Assembly (NCBI RefSeq): GCF_017875645.1
Contig: NZ_JAGGMR010000001.1
Span: 4,402,001-4,466,000 of the forward strand
Reading direction: 5' to 3'
Length of the DNA: 64,000 bases
From: Nocardia goodfellowii
GTDB taxonomy: Bacteria > Actinomycetota > Actinomycetes > Mycobacteriales > Mycobacteriaceae
A model generated the notes under the pieces. The model saw only the letters and a list, made by a program, of their open reading frames with translations. It was not told the origin of the DNA and made no database searches. Position numbers and translations under genes: made by a program. This document shows, one piece after another, positions 45,155 through 55,211 of this stretch (position 1 is the stretch's first letter; every line of letters begins with the position of its first letter).

Positions 45155-45216
45155 ACAACCATCAAGTGGCCGATTTTCGAAGAGCGCCACCGGCCGGATT
45201 ACGAAGAGCGTCGACA

Positions 45217-45221
45217 ATCCC
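45217..45221. repeat. IS21 target-site duplication, right copy
   Basis: ATCCC directly after the right IS end, matching 43064-43068. Confidence 0.85.
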
Positions 45222-45526
45222 AGAACAGGCAGGGCCGCAGTGCTGAGGTCTGGAGTCGTTCAGTGCATCACACTCTCCCGTCGCTCGACGCCGCGCTGAC
45301 CTGGCGAATACGCCTGAGCCCGCTCTGGCAGCTGATTCCGTTCACCTACCAGCGGCCACACCCGCTGTCGCGCAGGGCTTCCGTCACCGGCTCGCTTACA
45401 AACGCCCGGTATGCCGCTGGGCGCGCGGTTCGGCTGGCCGCCAGGTGATTTCGCGAACGTGCACATGTCGATGAGCGTGCTTCGCGAATGATGTTGTGTG
45501 CCAGCGCTCGGGGGAACATGGCACTG
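45222..45526. other. Stretch without a supported gene
   Basis: About 300 bp right of the IS element. Short frames exist on both strands, but none has a start with a ribosome site or a recognised motif. Confidence 0.35.
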
Positions 45527-46021
45527 TCAGTCGACCAGTCCCCGGTCGAGGGTCGCCACCAGTTCATCCAACACCTCAAGGAATTCCGTCCGATGGATTT
45601 CGGTGGTGAAGACGGTCCCGTCGTGCTCGGGATGCAATCGCAGATGTTCGTGGCGCCAAAATTTCAGCGTGATCGTCAAAAAATCCCCTGTGTGGAACAG
45701 GCAGGTCAAGACGTTGTCAGTCGTGGCGCCCCAGTCGAGGAAACCCGGGAAAGGTTCCGACAGTCGGCCGTTGGGATCCTCGCGCGGGCGTACCGATGTC
45801 GCGGTACGCCGAACAGAGTTGCGGAATTGGGGGTGTACACCAGGTTGTCGTCGCAGGTAATCCATTGGTTCGCTGCCCAGAGGTCGACGCGGCGATATGG
45901 AGCTTCGGCGGGGTGTGAAAGCGCCCGGGAACGCGCCGAGGGAAGTGTCCGGGCTGCCCACTTCCGCGGCGAACTTGCGTCTGTCACCGATCAATGTCAC
46001 GTCCGCACCGTGACAGATCAC
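45527..46021 (-). pseudogene. Multiply frameshifted hypothetical gene
   Basis: Three segments in different minus-strand frames make one plausible protein in order: DRRKFAAEVGSPDTSLGAFPG, then RRVDLWAANQWITCDDNLVYTP, then FLDWGATTDNVLTCLF with LTITLKFWRHEHLRLHPEHD and FTTEIHRTEFLEVLDELVATL. The pattern matches an actinobacterial hypothetical family that I cannot name. At least two frameshifts separate the parts. Confidence 0.55.
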
Positions 46022-46388
46022 ACCGGCAGGCGCAACGCAAATAGGTCGACTGAGTACTACTCAGTTGACTGGCTCGCTGCCGAGTGAGGGCAAGCAGGTG
46101 ATATCCGCTCATGCCGCTGAGCGCGCGTTGGTCAAACGCCCAGATAAGTCGACCGACAGCGCTTTTCGACGCGCGGAAATGCCGATTATGTGTCGTGTCC
46201 TCCAACCCTCGAAGCGCAACTGGAGGAACGAGGGCGCAGCAGTGCTGTAGCTCTATCAGCTGCACTTGCCCGGTACAACGGCATCCCCCCTAGACCACCC
46301 TAGCGAGGGGTCGCCGGTTGGACGTCGAGGCTAGCGTCGGCCCGTCGCTTGGAAAGAGTCGAATCGAGTCGTTGTCTGCGGCGACTCC
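46022..46388. other. Intergenic stretch, nothing recognised
   Basis: About 370 bp downstream of the caspase/hydrolase unit. No gene, clear terminator or repeat is convincing. Confidence 0.35.
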
Positions 46389-47153
46389 CTAATTGCACAT
46401 GGCACGGAGCTCGGGTGTGCGTAGGTACGCCTGTACGCCATGGAAGGCGAGATTGCCGATGGTTAGATCTGGAATGTCTTCCACCCCAGCGAATGTACGT
46501 CCGAGGCCGCCTCGTGGAACGGCCACGATGTCGCCGACGTCAGCCAGATTGACCCAGCGCTGCACACCCGGCGGGCGGGCACGGTCCGAGGGGTCCAGCC
46601 GATCGAGCACCACCCCGGGCATTGCCAGAGGACTGCCGACTGTGATCAGGAGATCAACGGACAGGTGCGGGTTTTGCCAGAGCGTCTCGTAGGCTACGAC
46701 GCTGCCTAGCGAGTGCGCCACGACCGCTGTCGGTTTGATCTCGGTGATAGCCGCAGCGACGGTGGCTCGCGCCGCCGTTCTCCGTGGCGAATCCGCCTTG
46801 GCCAGATACGTGTGCACCTCGCGGCAAAACAGCACCGCGAGTCGGCGCGCGGTGTCTCCGTGTTTACGGGTCAGCCAGTCCGACGCTTGCCGGAGGCGCG
46901 CCGTGCGCGGACCTTGCGCTACCGCACCTACCGGCTGGAGTTGGTCCACCCACGCAATCAACATCTCCTGCTCTGCCGGCTCCAGCGTCATCGGGTCGTC
47001 GCTCCCTTGGCCGATGCCGCGCCGAAGGTGCTCGGAGTAGTAGGCCACATGTACCTGTCGCCCGAGCGCATGGCACCATTCCACACTCAGATCGTCGGCT
47101 GTCCTCCCCGGGCGATAGTTGTTTATGCCATGCACTCCCACGATATTGCTCAT
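46389..47153 (-). CDS. Alpha/beta hydrolase coupled to the caspase-STAND protein
   Basis: 254 residues. The oxyanion strand IVGVHGINNY opens the protein; the nucleophile elbow is VVAHSLGSVVAYE (Ser148). Asp205 or Asp208 in VNLADVGDIVAV and His239 in LAFHGVQAYL complete a PGAP1/lipase-like triad. Its ATG overlaps the stop of the upstream 1276-aa gene (ATGA), so the two are made in fixed ratio. It may be the killing effector (a lipase or esterase), a substrate of the caspase domain, or a modulator. These roles are inference. Confidence 0.83.
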   Translation of the reverse strand: MSNIVGVHGINNYRPGRTADDLSVEWCHALGRQVHVAYYSEHLRRGIGQGSDDPMTLEPAEQEMLIAWVDQLQPVGAVAQGPRTARLRQASDWLTRKHGDTARRLAVLFCREVHTYLAKADSPRRTAARATVAAAITEIKPTAVVAHSLGSVVAYETLWQNPHLSVDLLITVGSPLAMPGVVLDRLDPSDRARPPGVQRWVNLADVGDIVAVPRGGLGRTFAGVEDIPDLTIGNLAFHGVQAYLRTPELRAMCN

Positions 47154-50100
47154 GCCGATCCGTCCTCGTTGTAGTGAAATGCGATCAGCTCGCGTTCGGC
47201 GCCTACCAGCAGGTAGCCGTCATCGGTGAGGTCCATGCAGTGCACGGCCCCGGGTACAGTGATCACATACGGAGACCCGATGTCGTCTACGAGCCAGATC
47301 CGAACTGAACCGTCCGCGGCCCCGGTGTACACAGTTGGCCGTCCGTGCAGCGTTCCGGCGCGAACGACAACAGCCACCCCCTTGTGCGCCCCGGGCAGTC
47401 GGATACATTCCGAGGGCGTGACAATGTTCTGCAGCAGGACAACACCTGCGCTTTCGACGCGGATCTCGAATACTCGGTCTCCGATGCACAACGTGCGCTG
47501 GCCTGCCGAAATCTGCGCCTTGTCGGCGAAGCCATCCCAATTGGACGCCCCTAGAACCTTCCCCGTCGACGGATCCCATGCGACGGTCTGGCCGTCGTCC
47601 CAGAACACCCTGCCGAAGGCTTTATCGCCGACACTCTGAGTGCCGAGCATGAACACGGGGGACTGTCCGCTGAACTGCGGTGGCCCGGCTTGGCCCGACT
47701 CGGGATCGACCAAGTATACGGACCCGCCACCGTCTCCGACCAACAAGTGGTGTTTGCGCATCGGCAACGCGCCCTGAGCGGTTTCGCCTATATCCTGGCA
47801 TGCGGTCACCTGTTGAACTTCGAAACCAGGCGGTCGATAGCCGCGAGTCCACCATGTGCTCAATACGCCGTCTTCGTCACCGGAGGCCACAGTCGTGCCG
47901 TTACTGCTGATCGCGATGCAAGAGACTGGTGCGCTGTGCGCTGGTCTCGTCTCGACCGGGGTGGCCGAATCCACGCAATACAGCGACACTATGCCTTCGT
48001 CATCGCCGACGGCGAGCCATTCTCCATCGGCGCTCACCGCCAGTGCCGTTGGAGAAATCCATTCGTGGACGTCGGACTTCCATCTCAGTTCGTTGTTCTG
48101 CATGACCACTACGCGGCCGGTGTTGTCACGGCACGCGAGTGTCTGGCCTCCGGCTGATACGCGAAGCTCAACCGCAGCCGCAGACATTACCTGTATGACT
48201 TGGCTGGTCATTGTTGCCAGATCCCACCGATGGATGGTGGACCCTAGACTGGCGAACACAGCAGGATCGCTCCCCCACGCCACCGCCCAGCAATCTGCGG
48301 TCAGCCCGGTATCGAAACTCCACCACGGCCCATCGCCAGTTTTCAGCCAACCGCTGCCATCGCGGTGCATTACAATGATATTCGCTCCAGCCGGTTCCAC
48401 AGCCAGGGTGCCGACATGCCCTGTCCAGTTCGATTCGATGTTGTCCGGGACGACTTCGACCAATCCGTCGCAGTCGCTAGCAACCGCGAAGCATCTGCCG
48501 CTGCCAGACATGGCTACAATGCCTGCGCCATCGATGGTTAAGGGGATCCGTGTCTGAATCTCCTCGGTGGCGAGCCATGTTGCGACGGTATGGTCCGCAC
48601 CAGACCATGCCAAGGTGAGGCCATCATTGGTTACCGCGATCGATCGGATACCCGAAAAACTCTGTGATTGTAGGGTTTTCAGCGGATTCCAGTAGAAGCC
48701 TTCCCGCGACCATAGAGGTTGCCACGGGAGGGACCGGGACGTCCGCTTTGCCAGATCCTGTGCACCCACACGTGCGGCGGCTAGTGCCAACGAATAACGC
48801 GTCGGGGTTTGGTCCAGCGTGCGAACGAGCTCGATCAATGATTCCGGTGCCGCAGCGCATCCTGACAGCCGTTCCACGGTACCCGGCAGAAGCAGAAAGC
48901 CCGGGTCAGAAAGGATCTCGTGGCTCCGGCTGCCGGCCTCGGCCAACACATGCTGCAACACATACGGCTCGGCGGCTGCCCAGTCGCGGTCGTTTGTGGG
49001 GCCCAGTGGATCGAGCATCGAGTCGAGTAGATCGGCGGGCTGCCACAGGTGATCGACGAGAGCCTGGTGAAACAGCCGGTATACGGTGGTTCCGTCGACG
49101 TCGGATGACTGCCGAATATAGAACTTTGCCTCGGTCAGAGCCTGACGCACCTCCGCCAGCGAAATTTTCTTACCTTCACAAAAGCAAGCAGCGATTCGGG
49201 CGAGCACGGTGACCGGCATGCCCTGCTCGCGTGCGCGTGCAAGCGCGGTGAGAACCGGCCGTACAAATGGTTGATCTGCGCGCGCGGCAAGGTCGATCTC
49301 CAGCACGCTTGGAAGGGAGTGCGGCACCGCTCTGCCCAGTCGTAGGGCCGCGTCGGCCGAAAGTGTACGAGCATCAGGAAATGAGCTAACGAGGTGTCGG
49401 GTGTAAAGGCCAGCGACCAAAAACGGGCCCCCGCCGTGCAGGCAGGAAAGTATGCGCGCCACCTCTGCGGCGAACGCTCCGACGGCGCCGCCACCAGACT
49501 GCCTATAGCTAGCGACTGTCCGCAGCAGGGTGGTGACGTACTTGTAGAGGTCCTCCTCAAGAACGTCTACTGTCACCTCGTCCAGGTCGTAGAGCTGATC
49601 TTGTTTCTGGGCGAGGTCCAACAGCGGTCGCAACTGACTATAGGGGCGAAACCCAGCCAACAGGCGGGCCACGGGACCGCCGTCGGCCCGCTCAGACTTG
49701 GCGAGCGGCAACAGGAACTCATGGAGCACCGCCATCGGGTTCTGAGCTTCGTCCACAGCGTCCACAACGATCACTGGCGGCGGCTTTTTGCTGGAACGCA
49801 GTTGCCGCAACAAATCCTCCATCCCTCGGCCTTCGTCAAGACCGAGCTGGTTGGCGACCGACCGGACGATCGCTGCGACCCCACGCTGTCGTGCATGGAC
49901 GGCCGCGAGGTTGTCCACCTGGTATGGCGTGCGTTCGACGTCGTCCCAGAGCATCTTGGTTGGTCGCCGCAGAACCGGGTGAGCTGCACAAACCATAATT
50001 CCCAGCAGGGCGGATTTACCAGCACCGGGACTGCCCGTGACTACGCAAATACCCCCGGCTCGGGGCTGATCCATCCACGCCGACAGGCCGACCAGTTGTT

Positions 50101-50980
50101 TCTTGCGCCCACTGAAACAACCCACCATCCGGTCGGTCAAGCGGCCGATACCGGCAGCCCGATCCAGAAAATGTCGAGCGTCGAGGCCCTCGTCCAGTTC
50201 GTCCAGGAACGGACGAAGCCCCGGGTTCAGCCCGGCTCTCATCCAGGTGTGCTTGTTGTCCGTGTATCCGACGTTCGCGAAGAAGTGCAGTTGCGGGTCC
50301 GTACTGATGTCCTGGAGGGTCGCGGTGACCGTTTGGCTGTAGGAGTCGGCCTCGACAGACAGCCGCTGGACCTCCTGTCGTAAGGCGCGGGCAACAGTGG
50401 TCACAGGGACATAGCGCATGGTCGCATCGACATCGAACTCGTTAGCCCGCAACCCGTTCAACACGGCGACCAGCGCTTGACTGAACCGGCCGTCATAGGC
50501 GGCCTGGTCTGGCTGGCAGGCAGCAATCACCCATCCCCGGGTCTGGTCGGCGTCGATGCGGTACTGCCACGGCAGTCGTGCCGCAGTGCCGGAGTAGCAC
50601 AGATCCAGCAAGAACAAAGTGCGTAGTCCGCGGAGCTGAACGTATTTCAGCCACTGGTCCACGTCGAGTGCCGGATCCTTCACCCCATCCGAACCCAGCA
50701 CGTAGACGGTGCCGTCACCTTCGGCGAGTTCGCCGTGGCTGAGCACATGCACGATCAGTAGATCATCTACGGCGCACGCCTTCATCACATCGACGATCCG
50801 GGCCCCGACCTCGGCGGAACTCATCGTGTCGGCTAGAACCTCAACAACCTCATAGTCGATCTTCCGCAGCGCCGTCGACACCTGGCTGACCAACTCTTGG
50901 GCGAACGCCAGCTCAACCATTCCAGCGTGGTTGCTGACGCCGATGCTGATTGCCTTCAAACGACGTTCGCGATCAACCAA
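47150..50980 (-). CDS. Caspase (C14) - NTPase - WD40 protein
   Basis: 1276 residues in three parts. Residues 1-240 are a caspase-fold peptidase: LLIVHVLSHGE holds catalytic His82 and LFLLDLCYSG holds Cys128. Residues 270-700 are a STAND/NACHT-like switch with Walker A TGSPGAGKS (315-323) and Walker B VIVVDAVDEA (403-412), then a helical part. From about residue 790 to the end are WD40-like beta repeats (LTLAWSGADHTVATW, GTTVASGDEDGVLSTW, TVYTGAADGSVRIW). The start is TTG with AAAGGAG 8 bp upstream. The plan matches bacterial conflict STAND proteins: repeats sense, the NTPase oligomerises, the protease fires. Coupled to the hydrolase gene. Confidence 0.9.
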   Translation of the reverse strand: MVDRERRLKAISIGVSNHAGMVELAFAQELVSQVSTALRKIDYEVVEVLADTMSSAEVGARIVDVMKACAVDDLLIVHVLSHGELAEGDGTVYVLGSDGVKDPALDVDQWLKYVQLRGLRTLFLLDLCYSGTAARLPWQYRIDADQTRGWVIAACQPDQAAYDGRFSQALVAVLNGLRANEFDVDATMRYVPVTTVARALRQEVQRLSVEADSYSQTVTATLQDISTDPQLHFFANVGYTDNKHTWMRAGLNPGLRPFLDELDEGLDARHFLDRAAGIGRLTDRMVGCFSGRKKQLVGLSAWMDQPRAGGICVVTGSPGAGKSALLGIMVCAAHPVLRRPTKMLWDDVERTPYQVDNLAAVHARQRGVAAIVRSVANQLGLDEGRGMEDLLRQLRSSKKPPPVIVVDAVDEAQNPMAVLHEFLLPLAKSERADGGPVARLLAGFRPYSQLRPLLDLAQKQDQLYDLDEVTVDVLEEDLYKYVTTLLRTVASYRQSGGGAVGAFAAEVARILSCLHGGGPFLVAGLYTRHLVSSFPDARTLSADAALRLGRAVPHSLPSVLEIDLAARADQPFVRPVLTALARAREQGMPVTVLARIAACFCEGKKISLAEVRQALTEAKFYIRQSSDVDGTTVYRLFHQALVDHLWQPADLLDSMLDPLGPTNDRDWAAAEPYVLQHVLAEAGSRSHEILSDPGFLLLPGTVERLSGCAAAPESLIELVRTLDQTPTRYSLALAAARVGAQDLAKRTSRSLPWQPLWSREGFYWNPLKTLQSQSFSGIRSIAVTNDGLTLAWSGADHTVATWLATEEIQTRIPLTIDGAGIVAMSGSGRCFAVASDCDGLVEVVPDNIESNWTGHVGTLAVEPAGANIIVMHRDGSGWLKTGDGPWWSFDTGLTADCWAVAWGSDPAVFASLGSTIHRWDLATMTSQVIQVMSAAAVELRVSAGGQTLACRDNTGRVVVMQNNELRWKSDVHEWISPTALAVSADGEWLAVGDDEGIVSLYCVDSATPVETRPAHSAPVSCIAISSNGTTVASGDEDGVLSTWWTRGYRPPGFEVQQVTACQDIGETAQGALPMRKHHLLVGDGGGSVYLVDPESGQAGPPQFSGQSPVFMLGTQSVGDKAFGRVFWDDGQTVAWDPSTGKVLGASNWDGFADKAQISAGQRTLCIGDRVFEIRVESAGVVLLQNIVTPSECIRLPGAHKGVAVVVRAGTLHGRPTVYTGAADGSVRIWLVDDIGSPYVITVPGAVHCMDLTDDGYLLVGAERELIAFHYNEDGSA

Positions 50981-51901
<921 letters not shown>

Positions 51902-52372
51902 TTGCCCGACCCGTCCACCGCCAAGAAGATCGCAGCGACAACTCTGGTCATGACCGGACTTGCCGCGCTTTCCGCAACCTTCGCTCCCGCGGCGAACGCG
52001 ACCAATGGAGTCGAGGCAAGCATCAGCAGTCCATCCGCGGGAGCGGTAACTCTCAGTTGGCGGGTCTACCTTCCCGCAGGTAGTACCGCGGCCTGTGACA
52101 TGGCCATCGAGAACAGTGCCAACACCGCCGGCACGTACCGAGAATTCGATTACTCTGCTATCGGAGGCTCGGCCAATCACCAAGGGCGATGGATCAGTAA
52201 CTCGCTCCAGGCTTCGGCTCCCGCGGGCAGCACCGCGTCCGGCGATGTCTATTGCACATTCCTGAACCCCAGCGGCGAGGCAACCACCGGCGGATGGCAG
52301 GGCAGCACAATGGTGAGGCTCCCGATCAAGGGAGGCATTCCGACGATTCCGCCCGGCGGCGCGGTGGGCTGA
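51902..52372 (+). CDS. Secreted hypothetical protein
   Basis: 156 residues from a TTG with TAGGAG about 6 bp upstream. The signal sequence AAKKIAAT... ends in PAANA, a good signal-peptidase I site. The mature part has two Cys (AACDMA, VYCTF), probably one disulphide, and beta-rich sequence (TLSWRVYLPAGSTA, STMVRLPIKGG). Not recognised; likely a small exported beta-sandwich protein. Confidence 0.7.
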   Translation: MPDPSTAKKIAATTLVMTGLAALSATFAPAANATNGVEASISSPSAGAVTLSWRVYLPAGSTAACDMAIENSANTAGTYREFDYSAIGGSANHQGRWISNSLQASAPAGSTASGDVYCTFLNPSGEATTGGWQGSTMVRLPIKGGIPTIPPGGAVG

Positions 52373-52670
52373 GCCGCGCGGCCTGCCGGCCGCGTGGGAA
52401 CAGCAGTGCAGGTTCCGCGGACAGCGATTAAACGTCGAACCTGAACTCCCGCGTGGGGAAATGGCACTTCGCGACCATCCACCGTGTCGAAGTTGTCGAA
52501 CAAGCACTGGTCTCCGTCACCCAGGCATGGCAGTCGAGCAGCGGTGTCGCGGTGGCCCAGCAGCCTCCACGCCGAGGCAAAGCCGAAATGAGCGCGGTGT
52601 TTGGAATACCTTCTGGCGAAGGAAGAAACGAGGCCGCCGATTGTCGGTAATAGCTGCCATCATGCACGGT

Positions 52671-53330
52671 ATGGCGACTTCCGATCCGTTGGCCCTGTTC
52701 TACTGGCTCAACGCCGACGACGGCAAGACTGCCGACTGGGCGAGATCTTCACCGTGTCCTTCTTCCGCGGACTTGACCCGTCGGAGGTGGTACGCCGCTT
52801 CAGCCGCGGCGAGGACCACGGCCGGGAATCGGCCTTCGATGAGCTTATGGAGCAGGCCGGCGATTCCTCCTCGAGAACAAGTGAGGGACGCGCCGTGGGT
52901 GTTTGGCAGGCCGGTGAGTGGAGCGTGGCGATCGAGCCGTTCGGGTGGATGGCCACGCTCCCCGATGTCCTGGCTGAATTGTCGCGTGATTGCGAGGTAG
53001 TGGCCATCACTCACCACGCGTACGCCGAAGACATGTTCGCGTACGCGATCGACGGCAGGCTCGTCACAGGCTAAAGCCCCTTGCATTGCCCTCACATTCG
53101 ATTCGGCTCGGAGCCCGACCGGCTTTATGGGTTCATGCGGGAACTCGGTATGGACCTGGATATGGAGGAAGAGGAGCGTGACTGGGACGGCGAGGATGAC
53201 GGGGATGATGACGACATCGACTTCTTTGCTGCCTTGCCGGCAGCTTTCGCCTTGGCCGCGCAGCTCACTCAGGTGCGGTTCGCACCGGAAATGCTTGATC
53301 GTGCGATGCTCGTCGGGCCTGTCGCGCCCC
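52671..53330 (+). pseudogene. DUF6461-like gene, frameshifted copy
   Basis: It starts MATSDPLALFYWLN in one frame, continues GEIFTVSFFRGLDPSEVVRRF and WSVAIEPFGWMAT in a second, stops after DGRLVTG, and resumes as SEPDRLYGFMRELGMDLDMEEEE and APEMLDRAMLVGP in a third. It aligns throughout with the intact protein at 26967-27644. At least two frameshifts have broken it. Confidence 0.8.
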
Positions 53331-53334
53331 GGGC

Positions 53335-53510
53335 TTTGGCCAGCTGCCGAACCAGCTGGCCAACAGCGCTTCCCGAAACCTCCGGCGAGATGCCGGGGAA
53401 TTCGGCCATGACGATGACCGCCGGTCCGGAACCTTTGCGGAAGATGGTGCGGGTCTTGCCTTCATAGGTGAACGCGTCACTCTGGGAGTCGATGAGATCG
53501 TCGTCGGATA
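53335..53510 (-). pseudogene. Dienelactone hydrolase, N-terminal fragment
   Basis: The minus strand reads DAFTYEGKTRTIFRKGSGPA then VIVMAEFPGISPEV, the opening of a dienelactone-hydrolase-family protein up to its oxyanion region. It then runs into the tail of the broken DUF6461-like gene. The catalytic domain is gone. Confidence 0.65.
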
Positions 53511-53579
53511 TGTGTGGCCCTTCTCGACATGGACCCTCACTTTCACCCGTCCGGCACCTCGTTGTCTTGGAAGAATTGG

Positions 53580-54488
53580 TCAGGCGGGGCAGCGTGCATG
53601 GACGGTGTTCGACCACAGCGTCCCGGTCAGGTCGCGCTTACTGTCGCGCCCGTCGTTGGCGGAGAAATTCAGCGTGTTCGAGCCGTGGCAGATCTTGCCG
53701 GATTCGACTGCGATCCGGCCGTCGGCATCGGCGCGCAGGGGGCCGAGGCTTTGCTCGAGCCATAGCGGGTTGGAATAGTCGTTGCCGACGACGATTCGGA
53801 TGTGGATATTCGAGCGGGGCAGGAATCCGCTGCCGCTCACCTTGAACGAACCGTCGCCGTGGGCCGCTACGCCGATGACCGGTGACGGCGTCGGAGCCGG
53901 GGTAGGCGGCTTCCTTTCGCCCGGCACGTAGACCTCCACCGGCACGGTCCACCCTTGCCGGCATTTGCTGTCGCAGCCCTCCACCACGACCCGATGGGTG
54001 CCCGGTGTGGTCGTCCGTTCGGTATGGCCGTCTCGGCCACTGGAATTGATATCGGTCTGGTTGCCGTCGACGCTGACGATGAATTTCTGGTAGTAGAACG
54101 GAGTGGTGTCGCCCCATTCGACGTGAATTTTGTTGCCGTACCCGTAGACAGCCACCGTCATACCGCTGCCCTGCGCGGGCGACCAGACGATCTGGCCGTT
54201 CTCGAAAGGCTGGTAGCGACTCGCGATTCGATTGCGTTCGGCCATATCGGCGGGGAATCCGGGCGGCTTGTGCACCGGGATCTGCTCGGGGCCGGTGGGG
54301 CAGCCGATCGGGCTCTGCTCGCCGCCCATCTTGTCCCACCTCCCGCCGATGTATCCGCTGGGGCGCTGTGGGCAATGGTGACCCTGTTCGTGCAGGGGAG
54401 CGGCGAGCGCATACTGGCCTGCCGATGCCAGCAGTGCCGCGCCGGTGAGAACGATACCCACGCGCCGTGCGGTCGAGAATGTGGACAT
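53580..54488 (-). CDS. Secreted LGFP-repeat-containing protein
   Basis: 302 residues. Signal peptide IVLTGAALLASAGQYALA precedes APLHEQ. One LGFP-like repeat (IGGRWDKMGGEQSPIGCPTG) suggests cell-wall association, as in mycolate actinobacteria. A middle beta part contains QIVWSPAQGSGMTVAVYG, and a C-terminal domain with KVSGSGFLPRSNIHIRIVV follows a Pro-rich linker. GGAGG precedes the ATG at 54488, which overlaps the stop of the upstream isomerase-fold gene (TGATG). Confidence 0.78.
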   Translation of the reverse strand: MSTFSTARRVGIVLTGAALLASAGQYALAAPLHEQGHHCPQRPSGYIGGRWDKMGGEQSPIGCPTGPEQIPVHKPPGFPADMAERNRIASRYQPFENGQIVWSPAQGSGMTVAVYGYGNKIHVEWGDTTPFYYQKFIVSVDGNQTDINSSGRDGHTERTTTPGTHRVVVEGCDSKCRQGWTVPVEVYVPGERKPPTPAPTPSPVIGVAAHGDGSFKVSGSGFLPRSNIHIRIVVGNDYSNPLWLEQSLGPLRADADGRIAVESGKICHGSNTLNFSANDGRDSKRDLTGTLWSNTVHARCPA

Positions 54489-55132
54489 CACAACCTCCTG
54501 AGTTGTCGGAGTCCGGAAAGTCCAGCTCCGGACAGTTGTTCGAGGGCCTTCGGCCGCCCCGTCAGCGTGAGCAGCAACGCGGTCATCGGCCCGCGTACGA
54601 CGGGGCCGGTGCCCACTGTCCAGTCGGTGTCGGTGGCCGTCAGCTGGAATCCGCGCAGGCGGCGCCGGGCCCAGAACGGCCAGCCCATCGACCACACCCG
54701 GGTGGCGGCCACCGCGGCGTCGCCGGGTGGCACCACGATCGGGCGGTGCAACGGGATCGCGATGTCCTGGCCGTGAACGATGGTGTCGAACAAGATGTTT
54801 CGCACGTTCGTCACGGCCGGCAGGGTGCGCGAGGGCGCGCATGCGCGTAATTCGGAAACCAGGTCGGCATCGGGCCGATCGGCATAGTTGCGGGTGAGGG
54901 TGTCGATCATTGTGTTGTAGCGACCGCCCGCGCGGGCGAGGGCGGTCAGCGTCGCCCCCACGGCCAGGGGGTGCGTGCCGACAATGACGTGTGCGGCCAC
55001 ATCTCGAATGCGCCAGCCCGCACATAGCGACGGCGCCTCCCATTCGTCGGCGCTCAGCCCGGCCAGCACCTCGGCGATAGCGAGGCGCTGTTGCTCGATT
55101 ACCTGCCACGCGCGGTCCTCGTCGAATGCCAC
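54488..55132 (-). CDS. Maleylpyruvate isomerase/mycothiol-dependent family (TIGR03083-like)
   Basis: 214 residues, DinB-like four-helix fold. SLCAGWRIRDVAAHVIVGTH has the metal-binding His pattern of mycothiol-dependent isomerases; NILFDTIVHGQDI adds another His. Family members use mycothiol or act as uncharacterised metal proteins. I prefer the GTG at 55132 (GGAGG 8 bp upstream) to the GTG at 55141. It is divergent from a MarR gene through two operators and coupled to the LGFP gene. Confidence 0.82.
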   Translation of the reverse strand: MAFDEDRAWQVIEQQRLAIAEVLAGLSADEWEAPSLCAGWRIRDVAAHVIVGTHPLAVGATLTALARAGGRYNTMIDTLTRNYADRPDADLVSELRACAPSRTLPAVTNVRNILFDTIVHGQDIAIPLHRPIVVPPGDAAVAATRVWSMGWPFWARRRLRGFQLTATDTDWTVGTGPVVRGPMTALLLTLTGRPKALEQLSGAGLSGLRQLRRL

Positions 55133-55154
55133 GGGTCCCACCTCCGCTACTATT

Positions 55155-55196
55155 AAGTCAGCTTCACTGACTAATTTAATCAGCTTATCTGACTAA
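55155..55196. promoter_or_regulatory. Two tandem MarR operators
   Basis: AGTCAG-5 bp-CTGACT centred at 55164 and ATCAG-5 bp-CTGAC centred at 55186 lie 22 bp apart, two helical turns. They sit between the divergent MarR and isomerase-fold genes. Confidence 0.7.
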
Positions 55197-55211
55197 CCAC
55201 AAGGAGTGATC

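Larger units (their letters stand above)
43069..45216 (+). mobile_element. Complete IS21-family insertion sequence
   Basis: The terminal repeats align over about 50 bp. The left end begins TGTCAGCGCTCTTC and the right end, read inward, begins TGTCGACGCTCTTC. Each end carries two GCGCTCTT-type repeats and a GGCCAC core, as in IS21 multiple-binding-site ends. It encodes istA and istB in order and is flanked by ATCCC duplications. All parts look functional. Confidence 0.9.

Noticed and set aside
53580..55109. A single 509-residue protein spanning the LGFP gene and the region opposite its upstream neighbour
   Set aside because: A signal peptide with a ribosome site starts at 54488; upstream codons are an out-of-frame reading of the isomerase-fold gene.
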